From: Stomoxys calcitrans
Taxonomy: Eukaryota > Arthropoda > Insecta > Diptera > Muscidae
Direction of reading: 5' to 3'
DNA: 64,000 nucleotides
Assembly: GCF_963082655.1 (NCBI RefSeq)
Contig: NC_081556.1
Location: 1,984,001-2,048,000, forward strand
The position numbers were made by a program, and so were the translations under genes. The number at the start of each line of letters is the position of its first letter. Position 1 is the stretch's first letter. Shown piece by piece: positions 56,413-64,000 of this stretch. The notes beneath the pieces are model-generated. The model was not told the origin of the DNA, made no database searches, and saw only the letters and a program-made list of their open reading frames with translations.

Positions 56413-57992
56413 TTGTATTCCTTCAATTTAATTTGCTTTAGAGCAAATAAAAAAATTTCAAATTAAAAAAATTTAAGTCTTCAATTATTTGCCTATCAAC
56501 CATTTTTAGGCACAAAATATTCCATAAAAAAGTTTTATGGAATCACTTCAACTTTATTGGCAGTTCTTTTTATAGAGATCTCATTGACAACCACTATATT
56601 GACAGTGCACCACCATTATATAAATAATCTTTAAAAACACACATACAAACAACTTTATCCTGAATTAATTAAAACTCCATGACAAAAACAATTCCTCTTT
56701 CTAAGGGATTAAATATTATGCTCTTATTCAATAAAAACTCACGCACTAGAAAATTATTCATTTAATTATGCACACACACACACACCCACTCACATAAATA
56801 CATCCTGATTACGAACAGGCAGACAGCAGGCAACCGCTTTGGCTCATCTTACAAAAAAAAAGGTCAGAATTTATGTTCTTTTCCATGTTTAATTGTATCC
56901 TCACCTTGGTAACTGTAACGAAAAGGATCCAACTCACTCTGTCCCGTACACAAATTGTCGGACACAATAAGTAGAGTTGGAAAAACTGAAAAACCGATCG
57001 AAAAACTGGTTATTTCTAAAACATTCGGTTCGATTTGAAAAGAAATCATTTTGTAAGAATAAGAAGATTCTAAATGGGCCTAGGAAGCATTTATGCATAT
57101 GCATATTAATCCAAAAGGTAAAAAAAAGTAAATTTAGTGTTGATGTTGTTTGCAACTTTTACTGAAGGCCTATGTCTGCCACTCTATAAATGTCTGCCAC
57201 TTTTTGTACTGTTCAGATAAAAATTAGTTATTTCGAAGTTTGGAATTTCTTTCCACTTTATGGATTTGTTTTACAATTGAAACTTGGCTGTTAATAAAAT
57301 TAAAAAAACAAATCATTGAACTATTTCATTTGAAGGCCACATTTTTGCTTAATACTCATAAAACCCGGTTTTTCTTGTTCGCACTTTACCACCCTATATT
57401 ATTATCACTTGAATTTATGTGTAGCAGTAAAGTGGAAAACATTCAGATGCTAGTATGGTGGTAGAGCTATCGTCCTTCAGCATCCTTGGGTAGCCTACGG
57501 CAACAATTTAATTAAATCCATTTAGATGTTATACTTCTCTTTGCCCTTCCTCTGTGGTCCAGAGTGCAAATGCTAAAAAGATTTCTAGTTGTTGTTATTG
57601 TTGTTGTCTTCTTAGTCATCGTCGCTTTCATTTCCAGAGACGTCCTTTGCCACAAGTGCGGTAAGAGTTTCACCACATTTATTATATCAACAAAATACAA
57701 TGGAAAACAATAACAACATGAAATTGAAACCAAGCGAAACGTACTCTCTTTTTTTAAATGTCCCAGACACCAGGTGCGTAAGATGAAGCAGACATTAAAA
57801 ATTTGGGCTTTTGGGAAAATCTTGTTTACCCGCTAATATACACTTGGCAAAGGCAAAGGTCAAATAGAGATAGATTTGTTTTCTTTTCAGAGACAAAGAA
57901 CACAATTTCCAAAAGCAAAAGGAAAACAAGAGCTTTGTATACATGTTGCAGCGAAAACCAAGAGCTTCAAGCGAATCCATTAATATTTTGAG
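56413..57992. other. single-copy non-coding DNA
   Basis: It holds a (CA)n tract at 56769-56787 and several AT runs. A small block at 57625-57775 has two good splice-site pairs and a Cys-x2-Cys peptide (see findings), but no convincing gene can be built. Confidence 0.45.
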
Positions 57993-58200
57993 GTAGCCCT
58001 GAACATTCCACTAAGGAACAGGTACAAACTTCTCAGATATCTATGAGTGCAGTACGATAAAAGTTTTAAACTCAATGATAAGAGGGCTCCTTTTAATAGC
58101 CGCATGCGAACGACGTGCTGCAGTGCGACATCTCTTTTTGGAGAAGTTTATACATGGTTGTCATATCAAATGGTACAGTACCTCACAAATGACGACAGCA
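57993..58200 (-). mobile_element. SINE, head missing
   Basis: 'ctgaacattccactaaggaa', 'ctatgagtgcagtacgataa' and 'tacctcacaaatgacgacag' match the SINE body and tail in reverse. It stops before the tRNA-like head, where family A sequence begins. Confidence 0.82.
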
Positions 58201-58400
58201 TGGTCTATATGGCAGCTATATCTAAATATCGATCGATCTCAACCATATTAAGGTCGGATGTCGGGAGGCTTAAAACCACTCATATTTCAAATTTCAGCAA
58301 AATCGGGTAATAAATAAAGCTTTTATTCAGCTATATCTGAATATAGTCCGGTCTGAATCATATTTGAGTCGGATGTCGGGAAACTTAAAACAACTCTACT
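58201..58400 (-). repeat. family A fragment
   Basis: 'ggtctatatggcagctatat' and 'tcgggaggcttaaa' mark one to two monomers between two SINE pieces. Confidence 0.75.
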
Positions 58401-58404
58401 ACTA

Positions 58405-58465
58405 CTAAATTTCCCACGAACATTCCATTAAGGAACACGGGATACTCCTCTCATATCAATGAAAC
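58405..58465 (-). mobile_element. SINE tail fragment
   Basis: 'cacgaacattccattaagga' and 'ctctcatatcaatga' match the SINE tail in reverse. It is cut immediately before the TA that flanks the mariner MITE. Confidence 0.7.
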
Positions 58466-58467
58466 TA

Positions 58468-58704
58468 TTGGGTTGCCCAAAAAGTAATTGCGGATTTTTC
58501 ATATAGTCGGCGTTGAAAAATTTTTTCACAGCTTGTGACTCTGTAATTGCATTCTCTATTCTGTCAGTTATCAGCTGTTACTTTTAGCTTGCTTTAGAAA
58601 AAAAGTGTAAAAAAAGTATATTTGATTAAAGTTCATTCTAAGTTTAATTAAAAATGCATTTACTTTCTTTTAAAAAATCCGCAATTACTTTTTGGGCAAC
58701 CCAA
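58468..58704 (+). mobile_element. 237-bp mariner-type MITE, copy 1
   Basis: The terminal inverted repeats start TTGGGTTGCCCAAAAAGTAA and extend about 30 bp (to 'ttgcggattttt'). TA dinucleotides flank both sides (58466-58467 and 58705-58706). The termini resemble those of mauritiana-type mariner elements. No transposase is encoded. Confidence 0.93.
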
Positions 58705-58706
58705 TA

Positions 58707-59958
58707 CATGCAAAATTTCAGCCAAATCGGGCAAACATTGCGACTTGTAAGGGCTCAAGAAATCGAATCGGAAGATCGGTTTATATGGGGGCTATACCAA
58801 GTTATTGACCGATTTAGTCCATACTAGGCAGAGTTGTTGGAAGTCAAAACAGAACACTACATGCTACATTTTGGCCAAATCGGGCAAAAATTGCGGCTTC
58901 CAGTCAAGTCAAATCGGGAGATCGGTTTATATGGTTGGTATATCAGATTATACACCGTTTCAGACCGCACTTGACACAGTTGCTGAAAGTAAAAAAGGAC
59001 CACCACATACAAAATTTTAGCCAAATCGGACAAAAAATACGGACTGTAGGGGCTCAAGAATTCAATTTGTGATATCGGTTTATATGGGAGCTATACCACG
59101 TTATAGACCGATTCGGACCATACTTGGCACAGTTATTGGAAGTCGTAACAGAACACTACATGTAAAATGTCACCCAAATCGGAAAAAATTTTCGGCTTAT
59201 AAGGGCTCAAGAAGTCAAATCTGGAGATCGGTTTATATGGGAGCTATTGGGTTGCCCAAAAAGTAATTGCGGATTTTTTAAAAAAAAGTAAATGCATTTT
59301 TAGTAAAACTTAGAATGAACTTTAATCAAATATACTTTTTTTACACTTTTTTTCTAAAGCAAGCTAAAAGTAACAGCTGATAACTGACAGAAGAAAGAAT
59401 GCAATTACAGAGTCACAAGCTGTGAAAAAATTTGTCAACGCCGACTATATGAAAAATCCGCAATTACTTTTTGGGCAACCCAATATATCAGGTTAAACAC
59501 CGTTTCGAACCGCACTTGACACAATTGTTGGATGTCATAACAGAACACTGCACGCAAAATTTCAGCCAAATCGGACGAAATTTGTGGGTTCCAGGGGTTC
59601 AAGAAGTCAAGTCGGGAGATCGGCTTATATGGGAGCTATGACAGATTCTTGACAAATTTGGTCCGTACTTGGCACATTTGATGAAAGCCGTAACGGAACA
59701 CCACATACAAAATTTCAGCCAAATCGGATGAAAATTGCCGCTTCTCCAATAATCTGCATCAATGTTAAGTATCTGTGCAAAATTACAAGCGGCTAGCTTT
59801 ACGCGTTCCTGATTTCGACAGATGGACGGACGGACATGACTAGATCGAATACTTTTTTGGGTCTCAGATCAATATTTTGAGGTTTTACAGGTTTTTTAAT
59901 TAGTGCAATACGTTACATTGTAAATGATGTGCAATTAAGCAGATTCAACTGTACTCCC
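58707..59958 (-). repeat. family B element carrying a MITE
   Basis: Five or six monomers ('ggctcaagaagtcaaatc', 'gatcggtttatatgggagct') run to the head segment at the right ('gatggacggacggacatg', 'tattttgaggttttac'). A mariner MITE at 59247-59483 splits one monomer. Confidence 0.85.
59247..59483 (-). mobile_element. 237-bp mariner-type MITE, copy 2
   Basis: It has the same length and ends as the 58468-58704 copy but the opposite orientation. TA flanks lie at 59245-59246 and 59484-59485. Removing the element and one TA restores 'gggagctatatcaggtt', the ordinary family B sequence, so this is a clean insertion younger than the B copy. Confidence 0.95.
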
Positions 59959-61358
59959 TATCCTAGGGTGGTTGGATTTAAAAAATATTATTTTATTGCC
60001 TAATCTTACCATTAGACATTGCCATGCTATGGAAAAATGGCAAGGGATATAAATTTCAAACATTTTAGGTTAAACTTAAAACTCATTACTTTACCCATCC
60101 GGAATTTCTAAATTACAATTCAAGTCTTATTGTCTCTGCCATGTTTGTTGGTTCATGTTGTTGTTGCTCGAAAAGAACTGTTGGCACCACTACCACTTAA
60201 AAAGCATTTCTTTTTCCAGCTAAATTCGTTCGAGTGGGTGTCAGCCGCCATTAGAAAACCATAAGTCAGCTTTTTGTCAAATAAATCGGCTCATTATAAG
60301 AATGGTCATGCTGCTGCCATTGTCCATAAATAAATGTGGCTGCTGCTGCTGTGAGAATGAGGAGGCTAAAGTGATTGCAACGCAAGGCATTAAAAGCGTC
60401 TAGCTATGCTGTCACTGTCACCATGCTCAGGCTAGCAAGTGGATGGCATTTTTCTTTTCTGCGTTTCTGTTTTTTTTTGTGTTTTTTTGGGAAAACTGCT
60501 GGCATTTGGCTCTTGGACAAAGGCATTAAGCTGTTTGTCCTTCTCAGCATTGCAAGCGAATGCGACAACTGAGTCATACTTAAAGATGTTTGCTGCATAT
60601 GTACTACACATTATGGTGGAGAAAGGATATTTTGTGGTGTGTGATGGTTAGTGTGTATGCCGCCATTGTGAAAGTTGTTATGTAAGTCATACAATAAACA
60701 ACTCAATGTTGTTGTAGCCATTTGTAAACCAACAATTTGCCATTGTTGTTGCATTGTAATTGTAAAGTGTCGCCCGTCATCTGAAGAGATAATTTTTATG
60801 GTGCTGTATTTCCGGTCTGCAATGTCTTTGTTTGCCAATGCCTCATTTCTCATTCTTTGGCGGTGTCAGTCATAACATTACAACAAGAGCCACCAGCAAA
60901 GCCTGCCTTTGGTGTGTTTAGTAGCATAAGAATTACAACGTTACAGCAACCAAGCAAGCTTGAGGGTGTGTGTGAGAGAGAGAGGGTATATGAAATAGTT
61001 TTTCATTCTCCTCGACACCCTAGTAATTTTGTAATATTTATGAATGCGTGTGTGTGTGTGTGTGTATGGCTCTCTTTATCTTTCGCTCCGTTGGCTGTGG
61101 CAATTTGTGCGTTGGTGTTTGTTTTATTATGCACATTGATTGTGTAAAAACACTCACAACCATTTCAATTGATTTGATGATGTGACGACGTTGCTGATGG
61201 TGGCAAGTGCTCCATTCCTAACAGATTAAAATTATGATGATAACAATAACGATGAGGTCGGTGGTGGTTAATGTTGAAGACGTCGATGCTGATGCCAATG
61301 TCGATGTCGCTGATTGTGATGTTGATGTAAATGTTACCACGATGACTATGGTGTCTTG
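59959..61358. other. single-copy non-coding DNA
   Basis: It contains a (GT)n tract at 61044-61065, several TTGTTG runs and a GATGNN-rich stretch near 61226-61325. Open frames up to 96 codons are unsupported. No gene is called. Confidence 0.5.
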
Positions 61359-61360
61359 TA

Positions 61361-61967
61361 AAGGGTGATTTTTTTGAGGTTAGGATTTTCATGCATTAGT
61401 ATTTGACAGATCACGTGGGATTTCAGACATGGTGTCAAAGAGAAAGATGCTCAGTATGCTTTGACATTTCATCATGAATAGACTTACTAACGAGCAACGC
61501 TTGCAAATCATTGAATTTTATTACCAAAATCAGTGTTCGGTTCGAAATGTGTTCATTCACCGTAACGTTGCGTCCAACAGCATCTTTGAAAAAATACGGT
61601 CCAATGATTCCACCAGCGTACAAACCACACCAAACAGTGCATTTTTCGGGATGCATGGGCAGTTCTTGAACGGCTTCTGGTTGCTCTTCACTCCAAATGC
61701 GGCAATTTTGCTTATTTACGTAGCCATTCAACCAGAAATGAGCCTCATCGCTGAACAAAATTTGTCAAAATTTTAACACATTTCGAACCGAACACTGATT
61801 TTGGTAATAAAATTCAATGATTTGCAAGCGTTGCTCGTTAGTAAGTCTATTCATGATGAAATGTCAAAGCATACTGAGCATCTTTCTCTTTGACACCATG
61901 TCTGAAATCCCACGTGATCTGTCAAATACTAATGCATGAAAATCCTAACCTCAAAAAAATCACCCTT
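61361..61967 (-). mobile_element. foldback mariner/Tc1 derivative, copy 2 (complete)
   Basis: It has complete ends (AAGGGTGATTTTTTTGAGGT and complement) and TA on both sides (61359-61360, 61968-61969). Each arm carries the same transposon 5' end with the MNRLTNEQRLQIIEFYY start. The core, on the minus strand, encodes FSDEAHFWLNGYV through YFFKDAVGRNVTVN. The core is opposite in orientation to copy 1 at 4.1-4.7 kb, so copy 2 is simply inserted in the other direction. It is non-autonomous; the first D and last D/E catalytic regions are missing. Confidence 0.93.
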
Positions 61968-61969
61968 TA

Positions 61970-62740
61970 TATTCTTGCAAAAGATACTCTTTCATTTGTT
62001 TGTGTGCGTGATGTGTCGCTGCTTGTATTTCAAATGGGTTTCTTCGAAAGTCATTAAATTCCCCATTTTGATCTAATTCCATTTCAATGCATGGCTGTGT
62101 ATTGTTAAAAGTACCTTCGTGTCTTTTGGCCAACGCTTTCTTTTTTTACCGTGAATCGGGTAACACAGTGAGCAGGGGTGGCAAATAGAACTCAGCAGGC
62201 ACACTCAAAGTATCTCATTAAGAGATAAGCAAAGTGAGTAATAATAATAATAATTGATGTACATGGTGCATGTGGAGCACACACACATACACCACCACCA
62301 CCTATGTAACATTTCATGTTAAATGTGTAACATGATCTGCCCACACAGCGTATACGTAACGAATGACGCCTTGCATGCAGAGATTCCTAATACGCAACAG
62401 TGTACCACAGAAGAAATTTTAAGTAATGAATATGCATGGATGGATCATAAGAAGGATGTAAAAAGTGAGATATTCCTAGAATTTAGCAAGACTGGAAATA
62501 ATTGAAATTCTAATCAACTGGATAAAAACTGTTTGCACTACCAAATAACAAACAAAATGGTATGGCAAGCTAGAGACACTTTGCTTAATAAAGACATCAT
62601 TACATGACACAATTGATTGCTCTTATATTTCGAAATTACATTATTATAGAAACCGTTGCTAGCAGCAATTTTATAGACATACGCAATCTTTTGATGTTGC
62701 CAAAAATAAGTTTCATCAGAATATCTATCATCTATGCTAT
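61970..62740. other. single-copy non-coding DNA
   Basis: It includes an 'aataataataataat' tract near 62240 and 'caccaccaccac' near 62290. No gene is recognised. Confidence 0.45.
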
Positions 62741-62744
62741 ACAT

Positions 62745-63540
62745 ATAAAAAATGAATCTGTGTTTGTTTGTTCCGTATAGAAACAAAAATGAATGAACTG
62801 ATTTTCTGGAAATTTTCACAGATCGTGTAGGTTGGTCTGGAAGGAGGCCATATAATTTTTTGACATAGGAAGCGAGACGGACTTCCCTCTTACCTTAATA
62901 GCACCGCACATAATCAAAAATGGACCGATGGGGATAGTGTATGGGACTTAAATGAAAAGTATTGGGGAGTAGAGTACGAATATGACATTAAAAACATGAT
63001 TCAAGTGCGTAGGGAGATGGCCCAAGGCCAAAACCACCCCAAAGTATCGTCCAAAATCAAAAGGAAACCGATCGGAACAATATGAAACTCAAATGAAAGG
63101 TATTTGGGAGAAGAGTAAGAATGCAATGTTAAAAATTGGATTCAAGTACTGGTGTATGCCCGCTCCGTGCTCAAAACTGCCGCTAAAGTAACTCCCAAAA
63201 TCAAAAGTGAACCGATCGAGGCATTATGGGGCCCAAATAACGATATTCGGAAGTAGAGTACGAATGTGATTTTAAAAAATGGGTCCAGGTCGCTGGGGAA
63301 CCGACTCAAATGGGCATATTGGACGAACTTGCCAATATGCGACTCAAATGAAAAGTATTTGAGAGTAGATTACGAATATGACAATAAAAATGAGGTCCAA
63401 GTAACAAAAATTGAAATCGGTCCAAGTAACAGAAATTGAATTAAAATCATAATCCCGGCCTCACAAATGGTTATGGGGATTTATATATGATGCATTATGA
63501 AGGCTCAGCGAAGCCAACCAGATTTAGTTATCTATTACAT
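62745..63540 (-). repeat. family C element
   Basis: In reverse it begins 'aaaaaatgaatctgtgtttg', then 'gaaattttcacagatcgtgt' and 'aggttggtctggaaggagg', then five or six blocks with 'caaatgaaaggtatttggga' type words. It ends near 'ggctcagcgaagccaacc', a decayed 5' end. Confidence 0.85.
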
Positions 63541-63584
63541 AAAAATAAAAGTGTTGCGCTTTGTTTGTCTATTTGTTACGAGTA

Positions 63585-64000
63585 GACTAAACAAGTAGTC
63601 CACCATGGATTCTGCTAAAATACGGGGTTATAGACCGATTTGGACCGAAATTGGCACAATTGTTGAAAGTCATCTTCTTAGCCCGCCTTTAGGTCTGATC
63701 TGGGCACTAATACTGCACACACTTCTTTTTTTCGCTAGGTTCTCACAATTGGCCAAATTGACCTTAGAGTGAACAAACCGTATGGAGGGTCGCCCATACA
63801 ACCTACACCTAAGCAAAAGGGCGTCTACTCAGATACTCTTCAATTTGAATGTCGTGTCATCCACAATTGGGTGTCAGTTGCATAACTTATTCCCAAATAA
63901 CTTTCTTAATTGTTATCCACATGGCCATGATTGTTCCAATTGACTGTTTTAGGGGTTTATGGGGAGACTCATTGCTAATTTGAAGTATTAATCGGTAAAG
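63585..64000. repeat. family B scrap followed by family C-like sequence
   Basis: 'acaagtagtccaccatggat' and 'ttatagaccgatttggaccg' (63590-63675) resemble family B in reverse. From about 63760, 'caatttgaatgtcgtgtcat' and 'ataactttcttaattgttat' resemble diverged family C blocks in plus orientation. The window ends inside it. Confidence 0.55.

Noticed and set aside
61435..61758. 107-codon minus-strand transposase frame as a gene
   Set aside because: Same element as 4138-4715 in the other orientation; it lacks the first and third catalytic regions.

Overview
The window looks like nuclear DNA from a higher fly. A calyptrate of the stable-fly or house-fly type is my inference. Supporting points are a four-exon ionotropic receptor gene with 60-70 bp introns, mariner/Tc1 derivatives, jockey/R1/LOA-like and RTE-like LINE fragments, a tRNA-derived SINE and AT-rich intergenic DNA. 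There is nothing prokaryotic: no operons, ribosome binding sites, CRISPR array or phage genes. Gene density is very low. Only one complete protein gene can be defended in 64 kb, and about half of the window is interspersed repeats.

Layout. Positions 41-826 are a pure TTATG pentanucleotide array. From about 1.6 to 2.8 kb lies single-copy DNA that reads like a promoter plus 5' leader, with a candidate 49-nt intron and a short first coding exon (ATG 2759, donor 2825). Repeats fill 3.6-7.7 kb, including a foldback mariner derivative at 4.1-4.7 kb. Single-copy non-coding DNA alternates with repeats up to 20.2 kb. A second candidate 5' exon (20911-21536) carries a long A-rich leader and a good splice donor. 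A LINE remnant lies at 22.2-23.7 kb, and 23.8-41.7 kb is mostly repeat families A, B and C. The ionotropic receptor gene occupies 42722-45135 on the minus strand. The best preserved family A element lies at 45795-47757. SINEs, two long inverted-repeat elements, a LINE fragment and two 237-bp mariner MITEs occupy 48.9-59.9 kb. A second copy of the foldback mariner derivative is at 61361-61967, and a family C copy is near the right end.

Repeat families (my labels). A and B have hairpin-forming ends and an internal array of roughly 152-bp monomers; the two monomers are related. C is a 1-1.5 kb family with a similar internal periodicity and is found head to tail. D is a short element with AGAGCTGGC inverted ends, rich in TATCGATA. 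E is a short shared block of about 0.3 kb (6.4 and 50.6-51.2 kb). G is a 391-bp tandem repeat. Nested insertions give relative ages: MITE into B, SINE into E, SINE into C, D into an RTE-like LINE.

How the genes relate. The receptor gene is self-contained, with its own poly(A) signal, and runs opposite to the two candidate 5' exons. Those exons are both on the plus strand and are followed by no recognisable coding exon. They are best explained as starts of genes with very long repeat-filled introns continuing past the window, with the receptor gene possibly nested inside one of them. No previously undescribed functional system can be proved from sequence alone. The most interesting unexplained structure is the A/B family with conserved, compensated terminal hairpins and 51-codon open monomers.
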